The notes: generated by a model from the letters alone, not told the origin. Counted from the stretch's first letter, positions 41,644 to 50,921 are shown. The stretch is DNA of 64,000 bases from Bradyrhizobium aeschynomenes (GCF_013178945.1 NZ_JABFDM010000009.1:206372-270371), one strand, 5' to 3'. Translations and numbers: made by a program.

Positions 41644-42651
41644 TTACAGCAGCTTGCCCATCGCGACGGCCGTGTCGGCCATGCGGTTGGAGAAGCCCCA
41701 CTCGTTGTCGTACCAGGACATCACGCGCACGAGGTTGCCGTTCATGACCTTGGTCTGGTCCATGTGGAACGTCGAGGAGTGCGGATCATGGTTGAAGTCG
41801 ATCGAAACGTTCGGCGCGTTGGTGTAGCCGAGCACGCCCTTGAGCTCCTGCTCGGCGGCGCGCTTGATCGCCTCGTTGATCTCCTTCGGCTCGGTGTTGC
41901 GCTTGGCGACGATCTTGAGGTCGACAACCGAGACGTTCGGCGTCGGCACGCGGATCGCGACGCCGTCGAGCTTGCCCTTCAGCTCCGGCAGCACGAGGCC
42001 GATCGCCTTGGCGGCACCGGTCGAGGTCGGGATCATCGACATCGCCGCCGCGCGGCCGCGATAGAGATCCTTGTGCATCGTGTCGAGCGTCGGCTGGTCG
42101 CCGGTGTAGGCGTGGATCGTGGTCATGAAGCCGGTCTCGATGCCGACCGTGTCGTTCAGCACCTTGGCGACCGGCGCCAGGCAGTTGGTGGTGCAGGAGC
42201 CGTTGGAGACGACGAGGTGATCCTTGGTCAGCGTCGTGTGGTTGACGCCGTAGACGATGGTGGCGTCGGCGCCGTCGGCCGGGGCCGAGACCAGCACCCG
42301 CTTGGCGCCGGCGGTCAGATGCGCGGAGGCCTTGTCCTTGGAGGTGAAGATGCCGGTGCATTCCAGCGCGATGTCGACGCCGAGATCCTTCCACGGCAGC
42401 TTCGACGGATCGCGCTCCGCGGTGACCTTGATCTTGCCGCTGCCGATGTCGATCGTGTCGCCGTCGACCGTCACCGTGTGGGGGAAGCGGCCGTGCACGC
42501 TGTCGAAGCGCAGCAGATGGGCGTTGGTCTCGACCGGGCCGAGATCGTTGATGCCGACCACCACGATGTCCTTGCGGCCCGATTCCGCGATGGCGCGCAG
42601 AACGTTGCGGCCGATGCGGCCAAACCCGTTGATCCCGACCCGGACTGCCAT
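41644..42651 (-). CDS. gap: Glyceraldehyde-3-phosphate dehydrogenase, type I
   Basis: A 335-residue tetrameric dehydrogenase using glyceraldehyde-3-phosphate, phosphate and NAD(P)+. The nucleotide fold starts GINGFGRIGRNVLRAI, the catalytic Cys lies in NGSCTTNCLAPV near residue 153, and the end carries SWYDNEWGFSNRM. The aspartate that selects NAD over NADP is replaced by the segment VGINDLGPVETNAHL, so cofactor preference cannot be called safely. ATG 42651 gives the canonical start; a frame extending to 42840 is a read-through of the upstream region. Confidence 0.95.
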   Translation of the reverse strand: MAVRVGINGFGRIGRNVLRAIAESGRKDIVVVGINDLGPVETNAHLLRFDSVHGRFPHTVTVDGDTIDIGSGKIKVTAERDPSKLPWKDLGVDIALECTGIFTSKDKASAHLTAGAKRVLVSAPADGADATIVYGVNHTTLTKDHLVVSNGSCTTNCLAPVAKVLNDTVGIETGFMTTIHAYTGDQPTLDTMHKDLYRGRAAAMSMIPTSTGAAKAIGLVLPELKGKLDGVAIRVPTPNVSVVDLKIVAKRNTEPKEINEAIKRAAEQELKGVLGYTNAPNVSIDFNHDPHSSTFHMDQTKVMNGNLVRVMSWYDNEWGFSNRMADTAVAMGKLL

Positions 42652-42796
42652 TTTCGTCTCCTTCAATGACGTTTCTCGTCCCCGTCTGCGTCCTCCCAAC
42701 AGGGGCGCCACGAGGGTTTTGGAACTAATGCCGACCGGTTCTGCCGGACGGGAGCGGACGATAAGGGCCTTCTGGTAGACCTTTTTCGCGCAAACC

Positions 42797-44674
42797 TCAA
42801 CTGTCTGGCGGCGATCCGGCTCCTGCCGACCGCGCAGCATTGATCAGCGCCAGCAGCTCCTCGCCGTAGTGCTCGAGCTTCTTGTCGCCGATCCCGGGGA
42901 TGTCGCGCAGCTGGCCGAGCGTGGTCGGACGGGCGCTGGCGATGCCGTCGATGGTGGCGTCGTGCAGTACCACATAGGCTGGTACACCACGCTTGCGCGC
43001 GATCTCCGAGCGCCAGGCGCGCAGGCTGGCGAGCAGGGGCGCATCGGCAGCCGCGGCGGGCCGCGCCACCAGCTCGCCCCGCCGGGATTTGCCGCGGATC
43101 GCGCGGACCGAGCTTGCGGTCTCCTCGCGCAGCATGACCGGCGTCTCGCCCTTCAGCACGCCGCGGGAGCTCTCCGTCAATTTCAGCGCGCCATAGGCCT
43201 CGCTGTCCGGCACGAGATGGCCCATCGCCACCAGCTGGCGCAGCGCCGCGCGCCACTGCTTCTCATTCAGTTCGCGGCCGATGCCGAACACTGACAATTG
43301 ATCGTGTCCGAACTGCTTGACGCGCTCGGTGGCGCGCCCCACCAGGACGTCGATCAGATGCATGGCGCCGAAGCGCTGGCCGGTGCGATAGGCGCAGGAC
43401 AGCAGCTTCTGCGCGATCACCTTGCCGTCGCGCAACTTCGGCGGCGACACGCAGTTGTCACAATTGCCGCAGCTCTCGCCCGCCGGGCTCTCGCCGAAAT
43501 AGCTGAGCAGCAACTTGCGCCGGCAGCCTGCGGTCTCGGCGAGCGCGACCAATGAATCGAGCTTGCGGATCGACATCCGCTTGTAGGCCTCGGCGCCGGT
43601 GGATTCGTCGATCATCCGGCGCTGCTGCACGATGTCGGAGAGACCATAGGCCATCCACGCCGTCGACGGCTTGCCGTCGCGCCCGGCGCGCCCGGTCTCC
43701 TGGTAGTAGGCCTCGATGCTCTTGGGCAGATCGAGATGTGCGACGAAGCGCACGTCCGGCTTGTCGATGCCCATGCCGAAGGCGACGGTGGCGACCACCA
43801 CGACGCCGTCCTCGTTGATGAAGCGGTCCTGGTTGCGCGAACGCACCGCCGGATCGAGCCCGGCGTGATAGGGGATCGCCGTGATGCCGGCCTCGTTCAG
43901 CGCCGCCGCGGTGTCCTCGACCTTGGCGCGCGACAGGCAATACACCACGCCGGCATCGCCGGCATGACGGTCCTTGATGAAGGCCTTGAGCTGGGCCGGC
44001 CCGTTGTTCTTGTCGACGATCTCGTAGCGGATGTTGGGGCGATCGAAGCTCGCGACGAATTGCGGCGCATCGGTCAGGCTGAGCCGCTCGGCGATCTCCT
44101 TGCGCGTCAGCTCGTCGGCGGTTGCGGTCAGCGCGATGCGCGGCACGTCGGGGAAGCGCTCGGCGATCACCGAGAGGCCGATATATTCCGGGCGGAAGTC
44201 GTGCCCCCATTGCGACACGCAATGCGCCTCGTCGATCGCGAACAGCGCGATCTCCGCGCGCTCCAGCAGCGACAGGCAGCGCGGCGTCACCAACCGCTCG
44301 GGCGCAACGTAGAGCAGGTCGAGGTCCCCGACGATCAGCCGCCGCTCGACCTCATCGGCTTCCTCGCGCGACAGGGTGGAGTTCAGCACCGCGGCGTTGA
44401 CGCCGGCCTCGATCAGGCCGGCGACCTGGTCGCGCATCAGCGCGATCAGCGGCGACACCACGATGCCGCAGCCCTTCCGCAGCAGTGCCGGCAGCTGATA
44501 GCACAGCGACTTGCCGCCGCCGGTCGGCATCAGCACCAGGCAATTGCCGCCCGCGGCGACATGCCGGACCACCTTCTCCTGCGCGCCGCGAAAGCCCGGC
44601 AGCCCGAATACCGAATGCAACACCGCCAGTGCGCGATCGGCCGTGTCGGTCGGGGCGTTGGAGGACGAGGGCAT
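42797..44674 (-). CDS. recQ: ATP-dependent DNA helicase RecQ
   Basis: A 625-residue 3'-5' helicase for recombination and fork repair. Helicase motifs: MPTGGGKSLCYQLPAL (Walker A, near 47), FAIDEAHCVSQWGHDFRPEY (DEAH, near 148), then ATADELTR and QETGRAGRDGKPS. The RQC zinc-binding cysteines appear in AGCRRKLLLSYFGESPAGESCGNCDNC in outline (near 375-400), and an HRDC domain closes the protein (about 540-612). Start at 44674 (MPSSSNAP) rather than nine codons earlier. Its presence among carbon-metabolism genes seems to be positional only. Confidence 0.94.
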   Translation of the reverse strand: MPSSSNAPTDTADRALAVLHSVFGLPGFRGAQEKVVRHVAAGGNCLVLMPTGGGKSLCYQLPALLRKGCGIVVSPLIALMRDQVAGLIEAGVNAAVLNSTLSREEADEVERRLIVGDLDLLYVAPERLVTPRCLSLLERAEIALFAIDEAHCVSQWGHDFRPEYIGLSVIAERFPDVPRIALTATADELTRKEIAERLSLTDAPQFVASFDRPNIRYEIVDKNNGPAQLKAFIKDRHAGDAGVVYCLSRAKVEDTAAALNEAGITAIPYHAGLDPAVRSRNQDRFINEDGVVVVATVAFGMGIDKPDVRFVAHLDLPKSIEAYYQETGRAGRDGKPSTAWMAYGLSDIVQQRRMIDESTGAEAYKRMSIRKLDSLVALAETAGCRRKLLLSYFGESPAGESCGNCDNCVSPPKLRDGKVIAQKLLSCAYRTGQRFGAMHLIDVLVGRATERVKQFGHDQLSVFGIGRELNEKQWRAALRQLVAMGHLVPDSEAYGALKLTESSRGVLKGETPVMLREETASSVRAIRGKSRRGELVARPAAAADAPLLASLRAWRSEIARKRGVPAYVVLHDATIDGIASARPTTLGQLRDIPGIGDKKLEHYGEELLALINAARSAGAGSPPDS

Positions 44675-44770
44675 GGGGATCAGGAGGATTCCGAATGTCA
44701 CGACAACCGGCGTCTCAAGGCGAGCCGGCTCTCGTATTGTCCTCGTCTTGCCGCGTCACAGTCAATCTAT

Positions 44771-44882
44771 CTCCTCACCCTGAGGAGCCCGCCGAAGGCG
44801 GGCGTCTCGAAGGGCGAGGCCAGTGCTTTCGACGCGGGCCTCATGGTTCGAGACGGCGCTACGCGCCTCCTCACCATGAGGG
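44771..44882. repeat. Palindromic intergenic repeat, family C
   Basis: Starts CTCCTCACCCTGAGGAGCCC and ends GCGCCTCCTCACCATGAGGG, with inner hairpins GCCCGCCGAAGGCGGGCG and GGCGCTACGCGCC and an inverted pair CGTCTCGAA/TTCGAGACG. It fills the gap between recQ and tkt. I recall similar elements scattered in Rhizobiales genomes. Confidence 0.8.
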
Positions 44883-44908
44883 TATAGAGCGACTGCGCCG
44901 TGATACGA

Positions 44909-46894
44909 TCAGCCCAGCCGCTTGACCGCCGCATCCACCGCCGCTTCCGCGGTGATGCCGAAGTGCTTGTACAGCTCCTTGGCCGGGCCGCTCTCGCCGA
45001 ACGAATGCATGCCGATGAAGATGCCGTCCTGGCCGATGACCGCATCCCAGCCCCAGCGCACCGCGGCCTCGATGGCGATCTTGACCGGCGCGTTGCCGAT
45101 GATTTTCGCCTTGGCCTCGGCCGGCTGCTCGAGCAGCAGCTCCAGCGACGGCACCGAGACGACGCGCGCGGGGATGCCGCGCTCGGCGAGCTGCTTCTGC
45201 GCGGCCACCGCGATCTCGACCTCGGAGCCGGTCGCGAACAGCGACACCTTGGCCTCACCTTGCGCGGCGACCAGCTCATAGCCGCCATGGCTGCAGGGAT
45301 TGTCCGCCGGAGCATTGGTGCGCAGCTGCGGCAGGTTCTGCCGCGTCAGCGCCAGCACGGTCGGGCCGTTGGTCCGGTTGAGTGCCAGCTCCCAGCACTC
45401 GGCGGTCTCGACCGCGTCGGCGGGGCGGAACACGCGCATGTTCGGCATCGCGCGCAGCGCCGCGAGATGTTCGACCGGCTGGTGCGTCGGGCCGTCCTCG
45501 CCGAGGCCGATCGAATCGTGGGTCATGACATACACCACGCCGGCACCCATCAGCGCCGACAGCCGCATCGCGCCGCGCGCATAGTCCGAGAACACCAGGA
45601 AGGTGGCACCGTTCGGCGCGAAGCCGCCATGCAGGAAGATGCCGTTCATGCACGCCGCCATGCCGTGCTCGCGGATGCCGTAATGGATGAAGCGGCCCTT
45701 CGGCGTCTTGGCCGAAAACGAGACGGCCGACTTCGCCTTGTTGTTGTTGGAGCCCGTGAGGTCGGCGGAGCCCGCGACGAACTCGAACGGCATCGCGGCG
45801 GCGATGACTTCGATCGCGGCCTCGGACGACTTTCGGGTGGCGATGTTGAGCGGGTTCTCCAGCAGCGCCTTCTTGTGGTCCTTCAGCGCTTTCGACAGCG
45901 CGGCGGGGCGCTCGTGGCGCAGCCGGCGTTCGAACTCCGCCCGCTTGCGCGGGCCCATCTCGCCGAGCCGGGTCTCCCATTCGGTCCGCACGGCCGCGCC
46001 GCGGCGGCCGGCCTCGCGCCAGGCGGCGAGCACGTCGTCGGGCACGGAGAACGGCTCCAAGGAGATGCCGAGCTTCTCCTTGGCGCCTTTCAATTCCTCG
46101 GCGCCGAGCGCCTCGCCATGCACCTTGGAGGTGCCGGCCTTGGTCGGGGCGCCGTAGCCGATCGTGGTCTTGCAGGCGATCAGCGACGGCCTGCTCGACT
46201 TCTGCGCCCGCGCAATCGCGGCCGCGATCGCTTCCGGGTCATGACCATCGATCAGCTCGGCGGCCCAGCCGGCCGATTTGAAGCGCTTCACCTGGTCGAC
46301 CGAATCGGCGATCGACAGCGGTCCGTCGATCGAGATGCCGTTGTCGTCCCACAGCACGATCAGCTTGTTGAGCTTCCAGTGCCCGGCCATCGCGATCGCT
46401 TCCTGGGAGATGCCCTCCATCAGGTCGCCGTCCGAGGCCAGCACGTAGGTGTGATGGTCGACGATCTTCTTGCCGTACTCCGCCTGCAGCATCTTCTCGG
46501 CCAGCGCCATGCCGACCGCGGTGGAGATGCCCTGGCCGAGCGGGCCGGTGGTGGTCTCGATGCCCTTGGTGCGGAAATTCTCCGGATGGCCGGGGGTCAG
46601 CGAATCGACCTGGCGGAAGCGCTTGATCTGGTCGAGCGTCATCTCCTCGTTGCCGGTGAGATACAAGAGCGCGTACAGCAGCATGGAGCCGTGGCCGGCC
46701 GACAGCACGAAGCGGTCGCGGTCCGGCCAGGCGGGCGCTGCGGCATCGTATTTCAGCACGCGGGTGAACAGCACGGTGGCGACGTCGGCGGCGCCCATCG
46801 GCAGGCCGGGATGGCCTGATTTCGCCTTTTCGACGGCGTCCATTGCGAGCGCGCGGATGGCGTTGGCCATGCGGGAATGATCGACCTGCGTCAT
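44909..46894 (-). CDS. tkt: Transketolase
   Basis: A 661-residue thiamine-diphosphate enzyme moving two-carbon units between sugar phosphates in the pentose phosphate and Calvin pathways. N-terminal HSRMANAIRALAMDAVEKAKSGHPG, the cofactor motif ASDGDLMEGISQEA near 158, the GIREHGM segment near 410 and HDSIGLGEDGPTHQPVEHLAALR near 463 are intact. The start at 46894 (MTQVDHSRM) is the conserved one; the frame extends to 47083 without support. Divergent from DUF4164-zapA. Confidence 0.96.
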   Translation of the reverse strand: MTQVDHSRMANAIRALAMDAVEKAKSGHPGLPMGAADVATVLFTRVLKYDAAAPAWPDRDRFVLSAGHGSMLLYALLYLTGNEEMTLDQIKRFRQVDSLTPGHPENFRTKGIETTTGPLGQGISTAVGMALAEKMLQAEYGKKIVDHHTYVLASDGDLMEGISQEAIAMAGHWKLNKLIVLWDDNGISIDGPLSIADSVDQVKRFKSAGWAAELIDGHDPEAIAAAIARAQKSSRPSLIACKTTIGYGAPTKAGTSKVHGEALGAEELKGAKEKLGISLEPFSVPDDVLAAWREAGRRGAAVRTEWETRLGEMGPRKRAEFERRLRHERPAALSKALKDHKKALLENPLNIATRKSSEAAIEVIAAAMPFEFVAGSADLTGSNNNKAKSAVSFSAKTPKGRFIHYGIREHGMAACMNGIFLHGGFAPNGATFLVFSDYARGAMRLSALMGAGVVYVMTHDSIGLGEDGPTHQPVEHLAALRAMPNMRVFRPADAVETAECWELALNRTNGPTVLALTRQNLPQLRTNAPADNPCSHGGYELVAAQGEAKVSLFATGSEVEIAVAAQKQLAERGIPARVVSVPSLELLLEQPAEAKAKIIGNAPVKIAIEAAVRWGWDAVIGQDGIFIGMHSFGESGPAKELYKHFGITAEAAVDAAVKRLG

Positions 46895-47061
46895 GCTGGA
46901 ATCCGTCCAAACGTGAAATGCTGATGACAGGAGAGCCGCCGGTATTGCTGGCGGGCCGGGATTTTGCGGGCTGATTAGCACCTCAGTTCCGGGAATCAAA
47001 GGCAATGCAACGTCCCGGACGTCCCAAAAGTTGCTTAGTAGTGCATAGTTTCGGCCGAGCG

Positions 47062-47090
47062 TTGCGCTTGGCTCGCCCAGCACGTAAGAT
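47062..47090 (+). promoter_or_regulatory. Possible promoter of the DUF4164-zapA operon
   Basis: TTGCGC (47062-47067) and TAAGAT (47085-47090) are separated by exactly 17 bases and lie 75 bases before the DUF4164 start. Matches to the sigma-70 consensus are moderate (about four of six in the -10), so this is only a suggestion. Confidence 0.3.
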
Positions 47091-47165
47091 TTTGCCCGTA
47101 AACGCTTGCCGGACAGCGGCTTTTGTCGCTATCCCCGGGCGGTGTAAGGGCCTCGCATCCGTGCC

Positions 47166-47510
47166 ATGAACGATCACCCTGCCAATCTTGCCGGTCAGGT
47201 GGAACCCAGCGCTGCCGATCTGGAGGCAGCGACGCGGCGACTCATGACGGCGCTCGACGCGCTGGAGAGCGCGGTCGAGCGGCGGCGGGAGGCGGATCGC
47301 GACGAGGACGAGCTGGCGACGCGCATCCAGGCGCTCGGTGCCGACCGCTCGCGCCTTGCGGACGAACTCGACGGCTCCCTGATGAAGACGCGCCGGCTCG
47401 AGCGCACCAACCGCGAGATTGCCGAGCGTCTCGACACGGCGATCGGCACCATCCGCGCGGTGCTCAATGGCGGCGGGCAGGACGGCGCTGAAGACGAGGA
47501 TGACGAATGA
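47166..47510 (+). CDS. DUF4164 coiled-coil protein
   Basis: A 114-residue helical protein. Heptads run through RLMTALDALESAVERRREADRDEDELATRIQALGADRSRLADEL in outline and the end is acidic (GAEDEDDE). The family is alphaproteobacterial and, from memory, commonly lies immediately upstream of zapA; a role in division is an inference from linkage only. Its last four bases overlap the start of zapA (ATGA), so translation is coupled. Confidence 0.85.
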   Translation: MNDHPANLAGQVEPSAADLEAATRRLMTALDALESAVERRREADRDEDELATRIQALGADRSRLADELDGSLMKTRRLERTNREIAERLDTAIGTIRAVLNGGGQDGAEDEDDE

Positions 47511-47890
47511 GCCACATCAACGTCACCATCAACGGCCGCCAATACCGCATGGCCTGCGAGGAGGGCCAGGAGCTGCGGCTGCTCAAGCTCGCCGAGAGCC
47601 TCGAAACGCGCATCACCAATCTGCGCGGCAAGTTCGGCGAGATCGGCGACGCCCGATTGACCGTGATGGCCGCGCTCACCGTGTGCGATGAGCTGATCGA
47701 CGCCAATCAGCGCGTGCAGATGCTGGAGCAGGAGCTCGAAGGCCTGCGCAACGTGCGCAACCAATCCGCCGACCGCGCTCGCGCCACGCAGGTGGCGGTG
47801 GCCAAGGCCCTGAACGCCGCCGCCGAACGCATCGAGCGAACCACGCAGGTGCTGAATCGTACCATTGGCGGCGGGGTGGCGATCGGGTGA
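47507..47890 (+). CDS. zapA: Cell division protein ZapA
   Basis: A 127-residue cytoplasmic protein that bundles FtsZ filaments at the division site. N-terminal HINVTINGRQYRMACEEGQELRLLKLAESLE in outline is the ZapA globular head; VMAALTVCDELIDANQRVQML leads into the C-terminal coiled coil. Overlaps DUF4164 by four bases. In many alphaproteobacteria the 6S RNA gene follows zapA directly; here it is 6.2 kb further on. Confidence 0.92.
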   Translation: MSHINVTINGRQYRMACEEGQELRLLKLAESLETRITNLRGKFGEIGDARLTVMAALTVCDELIDANQRVQMLEQELEGLRNVRNQSADRARATQVAVAKALNAAAERIERTTQVLNRTIGGGVAIG

Positions 47891-47966
47891 GGACAGGGCG
47901 AACTAACAACTGATCATCAGGCGTCTGCGCTGGTGTTCGCAGTCATTCGCCAGTGCTTATGAATGC

Positions 47967-48123
47967 GCCTTCTCCCCTTGTCGGAGAGGGCATGCACGAA
48001 ATCAACGTCAAGCGCGGTTGGGTGAGGGGTCTCTCTCCGCGAGTCGCGCTTGTGGAGAGAGACCCCTCACCCAACCGCGTAAATGGATAGGTCGGCGATG
48101 CCCTCTCCGACAAGGGGAGAGGC
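47967..48123. repeat. Long inverted repeat, family B
   Basis: Bounded by GCCTTCTCCCCTTGTCGGAG and the inverse complement CTCCGACAAGGGGAGAGGC. Inside is a second inverted pair, GCGGTTGGGTGAGGGGTCTC with GAGACCCCTCACCCAACCGC, around a stem-like CTCTCCGCG...; the whole can fold into one long cruciform. Same design as 26392-26549. It occupies most of the gap after zapA. Confidence 0.87.
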
Positions 48124-48179
48124 ACTACATCTAACAGCGCGCAGGGAGCTTCCCATTCTCTCCGCAACCTCGCTCACAT

Positions 48180-48569
48180 CTACGCGAGCTGCGTCTCGAT
48201 CACGGCCTTGTCGATCACCGACCACACCTCAGCGATCCGGCGGTCCCGAAACGCGTAGAACACGTTCTCGCTGAAGGCGACGCGCCGGCCGTTCACGGGC
48301 AGGCCGAGGAATTCGCCCTTCGGCGTGCAGTCGAAGTCCAGCCGGCTCGCGATCCGCGGCGGGTCGGACAGCAGCAGGCCGATGTTGAAGCGAAGATCGG
48401 GAATCTCGGCGAAGTTGCCGATCAGCATGTCGCGATAACCGGCGAGGCCGAGCGGCTGGCCGTTATGCACGACACGGTCATGCACGAAGTCGCCGAGCGC
48501 CGGCCAGGCCTGCGCATTCAGGCAGACGATATAGGCGCGATAGTGATTGGCGAGTTCGGCTGCGGTCAT
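48180..48569 (-). CDS. SnoaL-like / NTF2-fold protein
   Basis: A 129-residue protein of the SnoaL polyketide-cyclase-like ester cyclase group with the NTF2 cone fold: LANHYRAYIVCLNAQAWPALGDFVHDRVVHNG, GLAGYRDMLIGNFAEIPDLRF and a final IAEVWSVIDKAVIE. Many members are small-molecule isomerases or of unknown role; no catalytic assignment is possible here. Single gene, minus strand, at the start of the accessory stretch between zapA and 6S RNA. Confidence 0.8.
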   Translation of the reverse strand: MTAAELANHYRAYIVCLNAQAWPALGDFVHDRVVHNGQPLGLAGYRDMLIGNFAEIPDLRFNIGLLLSDPPRIASRLDFDCTPKGEFLGLPVNGRRVAFSENVFYAFRDRRIAEVWSVIDKAVIETQLA

Positions 48570-48678
48570 GGTGGTGATCTCAACGAGGGTGGATCGTGAT
48601 CAATCCTCCCCGGCGTGCACTGTTCCCGCCGTTGATTCGGCGATGCTGCTCCAGTGCATCCAAGTCCAGCATCGGTGG

Positions 48679-48776
48679 CTATGGGTCCCGGCTCAAGGCC
48701 GGGACGACGTCGGAAGGGCGTGGCGCGCTGCTCGCCATCCCCTCCGCTGTCGTCCCGGCGAACGCCGGGACCCAGA
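48679..48776. repeat. Palindromic intergenic repeat, family A, arms inverted
   Basis: Here TATGGGTCCCGGCTCAAGGC ... GACGACG comes first and TGTCGTCCCGGCGAACGCCG then GGGACCCAGA second, the reverse of the order at 24658. In this arrangement the arms point outwards. It lies in the 438-base gap before the serine hydrolase; nothing else is seen there. Confidence 0.82.
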
Positions 48777-48996
48777 CCGCGTGATCTGTCGAGGGACGTG
48801 GCTGCCAGTTGTCGCGCTGGTTGGCAGCGCGGCATGAACGAGCCAGTGAGATGGCGTCACTTGTGCAGCCGCGAACGTGATCATCCGCGACGTGATCGTG
48901 TTGCGAGCGCTTGTCGTTCGCTGCGTGCTGCCCTACTCCTTAGGCAAGCGGACATCGTTGAATCCCGTGACCACAAGTGGGATCGAGTTCGCGTCA

Positions 48997-49002
48997 GGGA
49001 GG
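48997..49002 (+). promoter_or_regulatory. Ribosome binding site that fixes a TTG start
   Basis: GGGAGG five bases before TTG 49008. It is the strongest Shine-Dalgarno match upstream of the hydrolase frame and supports TTG as the true start, directly before a signal peptide. Confidence 0.7.
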
Positions 49003-49007
49003 TATTC

Positions 49008-50276
49008 TTGAACAAGCTCATTCTCGCGGCGGCCGCCGCGGCCTTCACCGCGCTCGCCACGCCGCTCGCCGCCGCCCCGTTGCCCGAAGCCAAGCCCGAC
49101 GAGGTCGGCTTCTCCCAGGCGGGCCTCGCCCGGATGGACGATTTCTTCACCCGCGAGATCGCGGCCAAGCGGGTGCCGGGCGCCGTGGTGGCGATCGCGC
49201 GCGACGGCAAGCTGGTGCACTACAAGGCCTATGGCCAGCTCGATCCGGTCAAGGGCACGCCGATGCCGCTGGACGCGATCTTCGCGCTGGCCTCGATGAC
49301 CAAGCCGATGGCGGCGGTCGCCGGGCTCACGCTGATGGAACAGGGACGGCTGCCGCTGCAGGCCAAGCTCGCCGACTATTATCCGGCCTTTGCCGACATG
49401 AAGGTGGGCGTGACGCAGGAGGCCGGATCGCTGCTGCTGGCGCCGCAGATCCGGCCCATCCTGATCCATGATCTCTATCGCCACACCTCGGGCCTGATGT
49501 ATGGCGGCCGGCCCGACAGCTCGAGCCAGGTGGCGCGGCTCTATCCCGACGGCACGGCGCCGGCGATCGAGGGCGACACGCAGGCCTTCATCGAGCGCAT
49601 CACCAAGCTGCCGCTGGCGCATCAGCCGGGCACGCAGTTCGAATACGGCTTCTCGATCGACGTGCTCGGTGCGGTGGTCGAGAAGGTCGCAGAGCAGCGG
49701 CTCGGCGAATATCTTGCCAACAATGTCTGGAAGCCGCTCGGCATGGTCGATGCGACCTTCGCGCCGACAGACGCGCAGCGGCCGCGGCTGGCGCGGCCGT
49801 TCCCGAACGATCCGCTCACCGGCAAGCCGCAGGCGATCAAGCTGTTGGACACGCCGCTCAAATCGGATTGCGGCGGTGCCTGCGCGTTCGCGACCATCGG
49901 CGACTATGTCCGCTTCGGCCAGATGCTGCTGAACGGCGGCGAGCTCGACGGTGCGCGCATCCTGAGTCCGAAGACCGTGCATCACATGACCTCCAACCAT
50001 CTCGGCCCCGAGATCAAGAACACCGTCGCCAATGTCGAGCCGCATCGCGCCGGCTTCAGCTTCGGGCTGAGCGTCGCCGTGCGCGTCAGCGAGGGATTGT
50101 CGGCGGTGCCCGGCAATCCCGGCGAGTTCAGCTGGAACGGCGCCTATGGCACGCAGTTCTTCTGCGATCCCAAGGAGCGGCTCGTCGTGGTGGTTGGCAC
50201 GGCCGCGCCGGGCGACCTGCGCAAATATTATCGCGAGCAGGTGCAGGACATCGTCTATGGCGCCATGGTCAAGTAG
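49008..50276 (+). CDS. Secreted serine hydrolase, beta-lactamase class C fold
   Basis: A 422-residue protein starting at TTG with a clear signal peptide (NKLILAAAAAAFTALATPLAAA). The catalytic SxxK motif is SMTK near residue 99 (IFALASMTKPMAAVAG). The second-motif tyrosine is probably in FEYGFSIDVLGAVVEKVAEQRL; the third motif is not clear. Related proteins are esterases or D-aminopeptidases rather than true beta-lactamases. A frame reaching back to 48654 runs through a repeat and is rejected. The GST gene starts three bases after its stop. Confidence 0.87.
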   Translation: MNKLILAAAAAAFTALATPLAAAPLPEAKPDEVGFSQAGLARMDDFFTREIAAKRVPGAVVAIARDGKLVHYKAYGQLDPVKGTPMPLDAIFALASMTKPMAAVAGLTLMEQGRLPLQAKLADYYPAFADMKVGVTQEAGSLLLAPQIRPILIHDLYRHTSGLMYGGRPDSSSQVARLYPDGTAPAIEGDTQAFIERITKLPLAHQPGTQFEYGFSIDVLGAVVEKVAEQRLGEYLANNVWKPLGMVDATFAPTDAQRPRLARPFPNDPLTGKPQAIKLLDTPLKSDCGGACAFATIGDYVRFGQMLLNGGELDGARILSPKTVHHMTSNHLGPEIKNTVANVEPHRAGFSFGLSVAVRVSEGLSAVPGNPGEFSWNGAYGTQFFCDPKERLVVVVGTAAPGDLRKYYREQVQDIVYGAMVK

Positions 50277-50279
50277 CGC

Positions 50280-50921
50280 ATGCTCACCGTTCACCACCTC
50301 GGAAAGTCCCAATCCGAACGCATCGTCTGGCTCTGCGAGGAGCTGGAGATTCGCTATGAGTTGAAATGCTACGCGCGCGACGCCAGGACGATCCTGGCGC
50401 CGGCGGAGTACAAGGCGCTGCATCCGATCGGCACTGCGCCCGTCATCACCGACGGCGAGCTGGTGCTCGCGGAGTCCGGCGCTGTCGTCGACTACATCGT
50501 CGCGAAATACGGCCAGGGGCGCTTGCGGCCCGGGCCTGACGACGCCGGCTTCGCGCCGTTCCTGTATTGGTTTCATTTCGCCAACGGCACCTTGCAGGCG
50601 GCGATGGGCCGGCTGATGATCCTGAACCGGCTCAACCTGCCGGACGACAACGCCATGCTCGTCGCCATGCGCACGCGACTCGACCGCGCGTTTGCGCTCC
50701 TGGAGGCGCGCTGCGGCGAGGCCGACTATCTCGCTGGCTCAGCGCTCACGGCCGCCGACATCATGACCGTGTTCTCGCTCACGACCATGCGCTACTTCCT
50801 GCCCTACGACCTCGCGCCGTTTCCCAACATCCGCGCCTATCTCGCCCGCATCGGGGCCCGCCCGGCCTATCAGCGCGCGATGGCCAAGGGCGATCCGGGC
50901 ATGGCGTTGTTGCTCAGTTGA
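50280..50921 (+). CDS. Glutathione S-transferase
   Basis: A 213-residue cytosolic GST: thioredoxin-like N-terminal half (LTVHHLGKSQSERIVWLCEELEIRYELK, with TAPVIT... VLAESGAVVDYIV) and all-helical C-terminal half. The N-terminal SQSER stretch places a Ser at the catalytic glutathione-binding position, as in Nu/beta-like bacterial GSTs. It lies three bases after the hydrolase and is probably cotranscribed; the joint role is unknown. Confidence 0.88.
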   Translation: MLTVHHLGKSQSERIVWLCEELEIRYELKCYARDARTILAPAEYKALHPIGTAPVITDGELVLAESGAVVDYIVAKYGQGRLRPGPDDAGFAPFLYWFHFANGTLQAAMGRLMILNRLNLPDDNAMLVAMRTRLDRAFALLEARCGEADYLAGSALTAADIMTVFSLTTMRYFLPYDLAPFPNIRAYLARIGARPAYQRAMAKGDPGMALLLS

